64,000 nt of DNA. It comes from Coix lacryma-jobi var. lacryma-jobi (Eukaryota > Streptophyta > Magnoliopsida > Poales > Poaceae). Made by a program: the position numbers and the translations under genes. Below are positions 54,799 to 64,000 of this stretch, in pieces. The notes below the pieces were generated by a model. It did no database searches, was not told the DNA's origin, and saw nothing but the letters and a program-made list of their open reading frames with translations. Location: positions 26,530,842-26,594,841 of the forward strand of contig CM019822.1 of assembly GCA_009763385.1 (NCBI GenBank), read 5' to 3'. Position 1 is the first letter of the stretch. Every line of letters starts with the position of its first letter.

Positions 54799-55439
54799 AC
54801 TCAAGTGACAAACTGACTTAAATATTATTTAGCACTTGCCTATCGATTGCGGACTAAAGTTTACTACCGTTTATATTAAATTACATGTAATTTTTTTGGA
54901 GCAGCTTACTCCGTGAAAATCTCGTCGGTTGGCCGGCCGTTCAGCCTGTGGGACCCTGGGTGCGGCTTGGCGATTGGCTGCAGCAATTAGCAGTGGACAC
55001 TCGGCGCGCGCTAGGTAGCCTAGTACAGTACGTACAGTACTCGTACACTGTAGATTAGCGGACGTTGTGTCGCTGTCCTGGGTTACAAACTCGAGACAGT
55101 TTACGGTCTGCCAACGCCAATGGATGGGAGACGCTACTGTTACCTGCACCTTCCACACCAGGTCCATACAATTGCATGTGAGGACACTGGCTGTGGTACA
55201 AGCTTAAGTCAATTTTTTTTATAATACTAGCTTTTGACAATAACTCAAAGTATGATTTTGTTCACATTACACTCTCACGTGATTTTATAATATGTGTATA
55301 AACCTAACTCTTAATCAAAAGCTAGCTTTTCTTTCTCTTCTATTAAAATATAAAAACAATAATTAGAGTGATCTTATGATCAGCTAACCATTACAGTTGT
55401 CCGTGTAGGCTAGGCGAGCCTAATAGCGTTTTCAGCAAC
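54799..55439. other. Intergenic DNA, no supported gene
   Basis: A short GC-rich patch (54900-55140) holds unrecognised minus-strand frames. The MITE fragment at 55203-55278 lies here. Confidence 0.4.
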
Positions 55440-55700
55440 CTCACCGCGCGATTACTTAGAACAAATTTAATAATACAACCTTCAGCTAGTTGTATAAACC
55501 CTTGTAGCCCAGCTCTCAGTCAACTCATATAGTAGTTGGTTCTCTTACAACCCACCTCTCTCTCATACAGATTTCTTGTTCTTGTGTCTTTAGCTAACCG
55601 TAAGTTTATAGCTCATCTCTCTTCTCTCTTTTCCTTTTTGTCTTCCATATCAACATACAACCTTCTTACAGCCTCTTATTATATATACTTTCTCTTAAAA
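55440..55700 (-). mobile_element. MITE-like repeat, inverted relative of 57630-57870
   Basis: Motifs such as TTGTTCTTGTGTC, CCGTAAG and CTCTCTTCTCTCTTTTC occur here and in reverse-complement form at 57660-57750. GAACAAATTTAATAATACAACC at the left mirrors AGAGCAAGTATAATAGCGAG at 57633. Ends not exactly defined. Confidence 0.5.
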
Positions 55701-57629
55701 TGAGCCATCAGCAGAGCATTAAGAGGAGAGTATCCATTAAATGAAAATCTCTTGATGCTTTGGTGCTTCTTGGTCATTGCGCTAAAGGCTAATACGATTT
55801 AGACTAAGGGCATGTACAGCCCACAAACAAGAGGTCGTCTATATATTCTTGGAATATGAACGCAGACGGCTAAATAGACAACTCATACAATTTGTTGTCT
55901 GTTTGGCCATCTGTAAGTTGTTTAATGTTTTGCATGTAGCTATGATCAATTATGAATACTATTTTAGTATATCATTGTGTTGCTATTTGTGTTATGAAGC
56001 AGATCAAGCATAGATAAGATAATATGGTTACAATATTTTTTTAGAACCATAAATACAAATGATATATTACATATACTGCACCATTTTTGTCTAATTCAAA
56101 TAAAAATGGAAATGACATTTTTACGCTATTCAGCATAAAACAGTAGTCTTTTTAGTAATCTTCAGCCCAAAAACCTTGTCATACCTTCTGCCTTTTGTAT
56201 GGAGAATCACCATAGCATATCATCAATAGAAGCAGATTCAATGGTCTCGATCTATAGTTCCGAGAGATGATAGGGCAGGCAACATTGTCAATATAAGACA
56301 TATTCCAGAATTCTTTCCTTTAAATTCAGTAAGCTCAGTAGTCTTGTTATATCAGATTGCGAAAATGCAGTTTTGTTTGTATAATATCTCAATTTTCTTT
56401 GTATTTGCCTGAAAATATCATGAAACATTTGAAGAATGAGCTAGCACCATTCAGTTTTATAAAAAATGTCAGATCACGATTCTTCGAAACTGATAGTAGA
56501 AAATAAATGCATAGCAAAGCTAGCTCATCATAGTTACAACAAAATTCTACCATCAAGAACTGAGTTCCTGCTTAACAGAGCACACACCTAACCTGATAGC
56601 AACCATCAGATTGATAGAGTGAAATCCACGCATATCTACACATGCATTCCTGCAACCATGAATTCTTTTCGGATCTCACAACATTCAGAGTTCATGGAGC
56701 AATAGCCTAACTGCAACTGCATTTGGTCCACTGCCTACACCAGCCCATGGATAAACAGTCGGTGAATACAAATCTTACAAAATTAAGTACCTAGATCTTC
56801 TGCAACCTAGTGAATTAAGAAAATCTACACATAAGACAAAAGTTTAGAAGATCTGCCCACAACGCAAACCTTCAGATCAGAGCGTCACGTTTATTGCCTC
56901 TGTGGCTCCATGAGCAAGGAGCTAAGGAAAGCCAACGAGAGGATGAAGAACTCCGCAGGCCGCATCAGCATCCTCTGCACGGCGCGCCACCGGCCCGCCC
57001 GCGGCCACTCGCGCCGCCGCTGCAGCCTTCATGGGTCGTGCATCTTAGCAGGAGGCGGAGGACAACCCGCCGTTCACCGGCGAGGATGACGCGCCGTCTG
57101 TATTAGTTCGCGAGGCAAGCACGAGGGGAAGAGCGGGATCCATCGGTGATGATGCAGAGGGAGCTGCACAAGCCGGCGAAGACGAATGGAGGGAGGGCCG
57201 GCCACCGGCGAGCACAACGTCCGCGTACATCCGCAAGGCACAGAGGTGGAGGAGATTGGCGCGGAGGAAAACGAAATCGCGCCAGACCCAACTGGATCTG
57301 ATGCGGACGAAGAAGATGACGCCGTCGTACAACGCGTCTCTTGGCCGGCGACGGAAACTCGGACCACGAGCCACACTCGTCGCCTCTGAGACGACGGCTC
57401 TCCTCTCTCTCTTGATTGAAGACGGCGTGACAGGGTGTTCTTTGCAAAATAGACATCATACAGACGCATCAAATAGACGCGAGACAGAGGGAGTAATTCT
57501 TCAATGCAACAATAAACTTTGTCATAATTCATAAATAATCAATCAATAAATTCTTAATTTACATCGCCTACATACATCTCGGCCTTGTTTTTGTATCTCG
57601 AATTCAATGGCTCTAGTCAAATCATACTC
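55701..57629. other. Unidentified segment with GC-rich core, possible gene-capturing element
   Basis: From about 55808 (GGGCATGTACAGCCC) AT-rich DNA leads to a GC-rich core at 56900-57400 and then to AGACATCATACAGACGC near 57455. The AGACGGCTAAATAGACA motif near 55865 and ATAGACGC motifs near 57470 are weakly inverted. Fully overlapping frames on both strands of the core (longest 57074-57532, minus) show no known domain. I do not support a gene. Confidence 0.3.
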
Positions 57630-57870
57630 CTTAGAGCAAGTATAATAGCGAGTTGTAAACTGACTAAATGCAGAGGTGGAGAAGAGAGAAGAGAGAAAAG
57701 AGAAACGGATTGTAAGCTTACGGTCGGCTCAAGAACAAGAACCGAGAAACTATGTGGGACAAATAAATGAGTCATGTATTAATTTTGAAGATATAACTAT
57801 TATATAAGTAGAATAAGATAAAACTGTAAGAAAAAATTACAATCAGCAAGCTGAGTGTATTGTTAACATT
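57630..57870 (+). mobile_element. MITE-like repeat, inverted relative of 55440-55700
   Basis: It begins near TTAGAGCAAGTATAATAG and includes GAAGAGAGAAGAGAGAAAAG and AAGAACAAGAACCGAG, the reverse complement of motifs at 55560-55640. Probably another copy of the same family in opposite orientation. Confidence 0.5.
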
Positions 57871-57956
57871 ACTCTTGGTAGTGAGCGAGTTGGAGCTGAT
57901 TGAGGGAAGCCTCAACTCGAAGCATTCTCCAACAGTAGATGCAGCCAAGCGTCCTA

Positions 57957-58308
57957 CACTACAGAAAACCTAGGCTTTGCCGAGTGTCTGGGGCTTTGCC
58001 GAGTGCCAAATTTCGGGCACTGGGCAAAGAGCCTCTTTGCCGAGTGCCGGCCACGTGGCACTCGGCAAAGCGCAAACACAAGGTCAAAGCGCAAACACAA
58101 GGCAAAGGATGCTTACACTCGGCAAAGAAAGGCACTAGGCAAAGAGCTGGCGGCACTCGGCAAAGAGCCCCTCTTTGCCGAGTGCCAGCTACGTGGCACT
58201 CGGCAAAGCATGTGGCCCCGAACTGTGCCACGTGGTCGGGTCTTTGCCGAGTGCCGCCAGGCTGACACTCGGCAAAGAGCTCTTTGCCTAGTGTTTTTTT
58301 GACACTCG
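57957..58308 (+). mobile_element. CACTA transposon terminus (split by solo LTR)
   Basis: It begins CACTACAGAAAACC and continues with at least ten copies of CTTTGCCGAGTG or its complement CACTCGGCAAAG, the subterminal repeats of a well-known grass CACTA family. It stops at GACACTCG where a solo LTR is inserted and resumes at 59684. The other terminus is not in the window. Confidence 0.9.
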
Positions 58309-59683
58309 TGTCGGTGTTTCGAAACAGGGGGTACGACACCAACGAGTAATATGATCGCGTGCTTCTCTTCCTGGATGGTGATGCAAGAGGACACAAGGAT
58401 TTATCCTGGTTCGGGCAAAGAAGGCCCTACGTCCAGCGGGGGGAGGATGTTCTTGTATTACTTGCACCTAAGTGCTTGTACAGGGGCGAATACAAGCTCA
58501 GTGAGCGTGGACCGGAGTCCGGACTCGTGTGGTGTTGGACTTGTGTCTTAACGTGTCTGTCCCCGTGCCCCTAGAATGAGGGCCCTGGTGTCCCCTTTTA
58601 TAGAGCAAAGGGAGGCCAGGGTTACACAAGGGTATTACAGGTATCGGGGTGTATCGTGTCCCTTACGAAGAAGGGTAGGAACCCTGTCTTGTCGAAGACA
58701 TTGTAGCCGACGTGGGCGTTGCTGTTGTTGCGTCCTTGAAGCGTGGCCTCCATCCTGGGCGCGGACGTGGTGGCGCGGCGAGGTGGTGGAAGCCGTACAG
58801 CCATCCCGGAACGTACAGGACGCGGCGGGGTCCCTCCGGATCTTGGGGTACCTGTCCTCCAATAGCATGAAAGTAGTTAGGGCTCGAGGGGCGTGGAGCC
58901 GGCCTCGAGGCGGCGCCTACGGGGGGCTCAAGTCCCCGCAGGTATGGGCAAGTCTCGTGAAAATCGATTGAGCGGCAGATATCTGGGCCTCGAGGCGTGT
59001 CTTGGACGTGCCACAGTGTAGGGCGTGGGTTAACAGTGCTTCACTGGTGCCTTCTCGCCCATACTTGTGGTGAAAACGAGGCTTGACTCTGCCCCAGACC
59101 ACTGTGGCACACGTTGTGTTACAGAGGACGTGACTGGAGTAGGTGGATGAATTAAGTGCGCGGCATGGGCTGGCATCCGATGTCTGCGCCGCTCGAGGGA
59201 GGTACGATGTGTCTCGAGGGATAGGTTACCGTGTTGGAGAGGCTCGAGGTCCCCACGTGGGGTCTCGAGGAATGGTGCACGGCTGTTGTGTAGGGGCTCG
59301 AAGGCTAGTGGAGCGCTTGCCCGAGGCCTGTCGTGGAGGGCTCGGCGAGACGGAAAACGACTGTGCGCCCGAGGCCTGGCTCGGAGGGCTCGGGCGAGAC
59401 GGAAAACGAGCGTGCGCCCGAGGCCTGGCTGAGGCTCGGGCGAGGGCGAGACGGAAAACGATTGCGCGCCCGAGGCCTGGCTTGGAGGGCTCGGGCGAGA
59501 CGGAAAACGATTGCGCGCCCGAGGCCTGGCTTGGAGGGCTCGGCTCGGTGGGCCAGCGTCGTAGGCCTCGGGGGGTCGGCTTTTTAGGGGGTTAGACTAG
59601 TTAGGTCTGTTATTAACCGGTGTTCTAGGTTTGCCCTATTTGTTTGCGTTGATTGGGGGTACCCCTTTTGCGGACCCCCGACA
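58309..59683 (-). mobile_element. Solo LTR (Gypsy-like) inserted in CACTA
   Basis: Ends TGTCGGTGTTTCG and ACCCCCGACA, with the 5-bp duplication ACTCG at 58304-58308 and 59684-59688. On the minus strand it reads TGTCGGGGGTCC and has a good TATA motif (CTATAAAAGG near 58590-58603), so the minus orientation is preferred. No internal domain or second LTR follows, so it arose by LTR-LTR recombination. 1375 bp. Confidence 0.9.
59330..59560. repeat. ~49-bp tandem repeat in the solo LTR
   Basis: About four to five imperfect units contain GCGCCCGAGGCCTGGCT, GGAGGGCTCGGGCGAGAC and GGAAAACGA. They create an open frame (59143-59595) that is a repeat artefact. Confidence 0.85.
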
Positions 59684-60025
59684 ACTCGGCAAAGCCAGTT
59701 TTTAAATTATATTTTGAAGCAGTAAATTAATCCAAATGAAAAAGGTTTTAACTACAAAATGGTTATCTATCAAGATGAACAATTTTGTTTTGGTGATTTC
59801 TTTCATTTGACAAACTTAAAATAAATTCGTTCACAAATCTTATATATCTCTCCGGTAGTTTATAAAACTACAAGAGTGATATATAATGTTTGTGAATAAT
59901 ATTAGAACCACAATGTCAGATGCACAAATGGTCAACAAACCAAAAATAAACTTTGTAGATCTTGACAAGTTATGAAAGTTTGTAGTTGATAACTTTTTAA
60001 TTTGAAGTCATCTAGTTATGCAAAA
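59684..60025 (+). mobile_element. CACTA transposon, continuation
   Basis: It resumes ACTCGGCAAAGCCAG after the solo LTR, followed by AT-rich DNA with AAAATGGTTATCTATCAAGATG and GTAGATCTTGACAAG motifs of the kind found inside this CACTA family. It is cut near 60025 where GC-rich gypsy-type sequence begins. Confidence 0.75.
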
Positions 60026-60610
60026 CTTCGCTCGAAGCCGGCTGTCGAACCCTCTTCCGTCGAGGGCCAGCCTTCGCTGCTTCGAGACTTAGGGCCGGGG
60101 CCCGTTTTTGGGTGCTCGAAGCCGGCTGTCGAACCCTTTTTCGAGGGCCAGCCTTCGCTGCTTCGAGACTTAGGGCCGGGGCCCGTTTTTTACTTCACGA
60201 AGAAGCCTTCGTCGCTTGGAATCCTTCTGCCCGTTGGGCGCGCCTTTTTAGGCGGAAAACCGCCAGGGAGTGGAGATCGTGGCGCCAGGGCGGCGGGCGC
60301 GGAGTCGGAGCGGCAGCCGCAGAGGGCCCCGACAGTTGAGCGAACGGTGAGCTGCCGCGTGTTCCCTGCATCCGGCTCGAGACGTAGTTAGGTGGGTGCC
60401 TTAAATGCTATGCGGTTACCTTTTTACGTCGTGGGAGACCCGCCCGTCAGGGTTTCCCCTTATAAATATCGAGAGAGGGGAACAGGAACCCTTCACTTTG
60501 CTTTGCCTTCACCGCCGCCGTAGCCTTCACGCGCCCTCTCCTTCGAGCTAGTTGATTGGGGGGTTTTCCGGCTGCCCGTCCGCTGCTCGGGTCCGCGCCG
60601 CGCCACCGCT
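60026..60610 (+). promoter_or_regulatory. Upstream region of gypsy-type gene: 84-bp direct repeat and TATA box
   Basis: CTCGAAGCCGGCTGTCGAAC begins at 60031 and again at 60115, each with CGAGGGCCAGCCTTCGCTGC and GGGCCGGGGCCCG, giving a direct repeat of period 84. A TATAAATA box is at 60461-60468, about 145 bp before the ATG, with a short pyrimidine/GC-rich leader between. Probably LTR or leader of a gypsy-type element; the boundary with the CACTA at about 60025 is approximate. Confidence 0.55.
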
Positions 60611-63600
60611 ATGGCCGCCCAGACACAAGTGCTGCCGGCCGAAGACTGGAGCTCGTCGAAGGTGACGCAGAGCGAGATGGACTCGTTGGTGGCCCAGGGG
60701 CTTCTGCGCCCTAACCCGGAGGAGGGACCCGCGTGGTGGGTTATCCCGTCAGCGGAGCACCGGGAGCCGCACCCGCCGGAGGGGTACGTGGTGAGCTTCA
60801 CGCGCTACCACCGTATGGGGCTCGGCGTCCCCGAGCCGCTTCATGCGGGGGCTGCCCACCACTTCGAGGTGGAGCTGCAGCACTTCTCCCCCAACTCCAT
60901 CTCGCACGCCGCCATATTCGCCGCGGTGTGCGGGGGTACCTGAAGATGGAGCCGCACTGGGAGATGTTCGTCCATCTCTTCCGGGGCGAGCTCTTCATCA
61001 AGGCCCTAAAGCCCAGCGGGAGGCGGCTCGTGCGCATGGGCTCCCTTGCCATCACTACGAGGGCTGGGACCTCGTCGGCCAACGTCCCCCGCGAATACCT
61101 GCGATACAAGCTTTCCACCAACCAGGCCGGGTGGGACGACCATTGGTTCTATCTGCGGAATGAAGATGGTCTCTTTCCGCAGTACACCAGCAGGGGTCCT
61201 CGCTCAACGCCGGAGAAGTGGACCTGGGGCGTCGCGGCGGACAGGCAACGCCACCTGGCCCCGCTGATGAAGATGATGAAGACGCTGGTGGATGAGAAGA
61301 AGTTGACCGTGCAAGCGGTCATTTGGGCGTTCCACCAGCGAAGAGTTCTCCCGTTGGCGGACCGCCCCCTTCTCATGCACGAGATGGGGCGGAGGCCAGG
61401 CTCGAGGCGCTTAATCGATCGAGGATGGCCGAGGAGAGGCTGTCCCGGAACGAGGGCGTCTCCCGGGTGTCAATCACGATCCAGGGGCCGTTCATCCCTG
61501 AGTACACCCACCTGGTCGCCATGGCGCCCGACGAGGGGTGTCTCGACCTGGTGAGCTCTCCCTCGAGCTGAGCTATTCCGAGCCCCCTCCCCCTTTCTCC
61601 TCCTTCGAACCTTTGCATTCTTCTTGTGGTTTGTCTCGTCACGCTTCTTCTTTCTTCAGGGGGCGTTTACTTGTCGCGCGTCGAGGCCCCCGGTGAGGGA
61701 GGACGCCACGGATACTCAGGTGAGGCGCCTCTCTGCTCAGAAAGACAAGGAGAGCAAGGATGCCAGGAAGAAGAAAGAGAAAAACAAAAACCTGCGTCGC
61801 TTGGCTCGGGAGCAGAGACTGGCGAAGGCTCGTCGCAACCGTCAGCCTGGAGACGGGTCCCCCGAGCTGAGCTCCTCGAGCTCGGAGGAGGAGAGCGGTG
61901 ATGAGGAGGAGAGCGACGACGAGGGATGGAGGCGCGCCTGAAGCGCGGGGGGGTCGTCGATGACAGGGCTGACCGCTCCTCTGTGCAGGAGGGTATGCTG
62001 GAGGTCCCCCGGCGAAGGGACCCGCGGGACGCAGCCGCGGAAGGCGGCGCTGATCCCTGCTTCGTCGGGAGCCCGGGGTCCGTCGAGCTCCGCGGCGGAC
62101 GTGCCCCGGTCGTGAGGAAGCCCGAACCCGGAGCTCCTCCGCCACAGCACCAACGGAGGCCGCCCCGCGCAGCCCAGGCGGGAGGTGGAGAAGGGCCGTG
62201 CTCGAGAAGCGGCCGACGGTCGAGAAGGATTCGGGCCGACCGCCGCGAGCCGTCAAGGGCGCCGAGGCGGGCGCCGGCCCGGGCGCGGGCGGGCCCGGGG
62301 ACCCTCAGGAGCGGGCGCCCCGCGTCGAGGAGGAGCGGGCGCCAGGAGGAGGTGTCGAGCCCGCGCCATCACGAGCGCGGGGAGGAGCCCCCGGGCGTCT
62401 TGTGCCAGGGGCGTGAGCGTCCCCGGAGTCCATCGCCGCACCGCCCCGGACAGAAGCGGACGCGGGAGGGCGCGACCGCCAGCGATGGCCGGAGCCCGCG
62501 CCGGGGCGAGCGCCACGATGACAGCACGAGGGAGGTGCGGTCGCCCTCCCGCGAGGGGGGCGAAAGGAGGGATCTCCCTCGAGGTCGAGCCACGGGAGGC
62601 GTCGGGAGCCTCCCCCCATCCCAGCCCTGTGGAGACGGCCCGGGCGCAGGGCTCGAGCCGCGGGGTGGGCTCGAAACCCCTGAGTGGGTCCGGCGATTTC
62701 GGGAAGAAGCCCAGTCGCCGCTTTGGGTGAGTAATTTTCTTGGACCTCGTCGGAAGCGAGGCTTGACCTCTTTACTTTTGATACACATGCCATCTCTGGT
62801 TTCTCAGGGGAAGCGCTCCTACCTGGAGGTGGACCTCGCTTCGTCTAAGCGGGCCAAGACCTCGAGCCCCGTCGAGGCACAAGCACCTCGAGGTATGGCA
62901 CCTTCCTCCGCTAGAGAAGCTGCTTGGCTGGAGAAGGCTCGAGCTGCCATGGCTCGAGGTGACCAGATGATCGTCGCAAATTTTGGTGAGGCCGTCGCCG
63001 TCGACCGCAGGGGTCGAGGCATTCTTGATTCTGATATCAATGTCATCTCGCATTGCAGGGGCCTCAGCTCACGGCATCGAGCCCGCCGCTATCATGCTTA
63101 CTGAGGCGCTGCCGTCTCCCCCTTCTCCTCCTGCGATGGCGTCTGTCGGGAGCGCCACCCCTCCCCCCGCTACAGCGGCTGTTCCGGGGGAAGCGCCTGG
63201 GGCGAGCACGGCCCCGCCGGCGTCTGGGGCCGAGGGGACTACGCCCCTCGAGGCCCCGACGGTGGAGGAGGACTCCTGAACGAGCTGGAGCAGGGGCCGC
63301 CCCTCGCCGCGGGCTTGCCGATGGTGGAGGCGCCCGAGGTGCCAGCAAGTGCTGACGAGACGCAGGAGGGCCCGACCAGGGAAGAGCCGGGGCCCGTGCC
63401 ATCGGGCGGCAGGCCGCAGCTGGGGCAGCTCAGGACGGAGGGGATCAGCCCGACTCGAGCTCGACCGTCCAGTATGGGTGTTTCCTGACGCGCCAAGCCC
63501 GCCCCTGCCATGGTCCACGTCGAGCGACCGGTTCAGCGGGGGGCTCCGCGCGAGGTGCGGGCCATCTTTCGGGAGGTGGCCGAGCTCATGGCGGAGGCGG

Positions 63601-64000
63601 AGCGGTCCTGTTCCGAGGAGGCGGGCCGGTCCGCACAGGTGTCGGCCGCCCTCGCGAGGGCTGAGGCGGAGCTTCAAGATCTCCGCGCTGAGCTGAGCCG
63701 GAACGCCCAAATGGCGAGCCGGCTCAACGAGGCGGAGGCGGAGGTCCGGGCGGCTCGAGGCGAGGTCGCTCGATCCAAGGAGGAGGCCGCCGCCGCTCTC
63801 GAAGCGTCGAGGAAGGAGGCCGCGGACGTCCGAAGCGAGGCCACCTCCGCCCGGGCTGAAGCCGAGGCGGCGAAGCAGGAGGCCGCTGACGCCCGTGGCG
63901 AGGCCGCCGCTGCCCGAACCGCAGCGGAGGCGGCGAGAAAAGAGGCCAAAGACGCCGAGATTGGTGTCGCCACCGCCCGAGCTGCCGAGGGGGCGGCGCG
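60611..64000 (+). pseudogene. Putative gypsy-type transposon protein (PF04195-like), partial, frameshifted
   Basis: It starts MAAQTQVLPAEDWSSSKVTQ in exon 1 (60611-61550), which carries the grass 'putative gypsy type transposon' domain: QGLLRPNPEEGPAWWVIPS, EGYVVSFTRYHRMGLGVP, HHFEVELQHFSPNSI, PHWEMFVHLFRGELF, REYLRYKLSTNQAGWDDHWF. Its biochemical role is not established. Two frame changes, each explained by one missing G in a G-run (near 60935 and 61395), break exon 1. An intron follows (GTGAGC 61551 to CTTCAG 61659). Next come a basic/acidic stretch (KKKEKNKNLRRLAREQRL, SSSSSEEESGDEEESDDE), an Arg/Pro-rich linker in other frames (61926-62730), an exon near 62805-62983 (KRSYLEVDLASSKRAK), and an intron ending CATTGCAG at 63058. 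The last part, in frame from 63510, is a long Ala/Glu/Arg coiled coil (AEVRAARGEVARSKEEAAAA) still open at 64000. Middle exon limits are uncertain. Confidence 0.75.

Noticed and set aside
56894..57532. Coding gene on either strand of the GC-rich core
   Set aside because: Frames overlap completely on both strands, are Arg/Ser/Pro-rich and show no domain.
59143..59595. 150-codon frame in the solo LTR
   Set aside because: Product of the ~49-bp tandem repeat within an LTR.
62185..63710. Long minus-strand and alternative plus-strand frames in the gypsy-type gene
   Set aside because: High-GC shadows. The supported parts are the PF04195-like exon, the basic/acidic exon and the coiled coil on the plus strand.

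Overview
This is nuclear DNA from a grass, most likely panicoid, though the species cannot be fixed from the sequence. The evidence is a plant-type GATA transcription factor with plant introns, dense Stowaway and Tourist-type MITEs, Sirevirus-type Copia elements primed by initiator Met-tRNA, CACTA ends with the 'TTTGCCGAGTG' subterminal motif, Mutator-like (MULE) transposases and a grass 'gypsy-type transposon' (PF04195-like) gene. There are no bacterial-style operons, CRISPR arrays, or convincing tRNA or rRNA genes.

Layout. 0-3 kb: a ~318-bp tandem repeat interrupted by a truncated Sirevirus (family A: one LTR, primer site, gag stub), then a small gene fragment. 3.6-5.4 kb: a CACTA end abutting a truncated MULE transposase on the minus strand. 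5.4-11.3 kb: GC-rich patches and AT-rich DNA with no gene I can support, plus one MITE. 11.3-29.5 kb: a MITE split by Sirevirus A, whose 'flank + LTR + gag' unit is tandemly repeated. The first copy's LTR is itself split by a full-length antisense Sirevirus of a second family (B, 12.1-22.3 kb) with decayed gag-pol. 29.5-36.6 kb: low-copy DNA with MITEs and the only host gene that looks functional, a three-exon subfamily-I GATA factor (32287-33908, minus).

36.6-50.0 kb is a three-level nest. A Tourist-like MITE (TSD TAA) is split by a 13-kb MULE (9-bp TSD, ~60-bp TIRs). The MULE transposase gene is split in turn by a young non-coding LTR element of 8.6 kb (two ~3.7-kb LTRs, 1.2-kb interior, 5-bp TSD).

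50-58 kb: non-coding DNA with a CCGGTT-rich transposon-like segment and several MITEs. 58-60 kb: a CACTA end split by a 1.4-kb solo LTR (TSD ACTCG). 60-64 kb: a gypsy-type transposon gene on the plus strand with an Ala/Glu-rich coiled coil, running off the window end.

The genes form no common pathway; the window is a mostly silent transposon landscape around one regulatory gene. I found no clear new biochemical system. The most unusual items are the clean three-level nest with its LARD-like element and the Sirevirus A tandem multiplication. Small-indel noise at 20.4-24.5 kb and single-base G/C losses in homopolymers suggest that some frameshifts are consensus errors.
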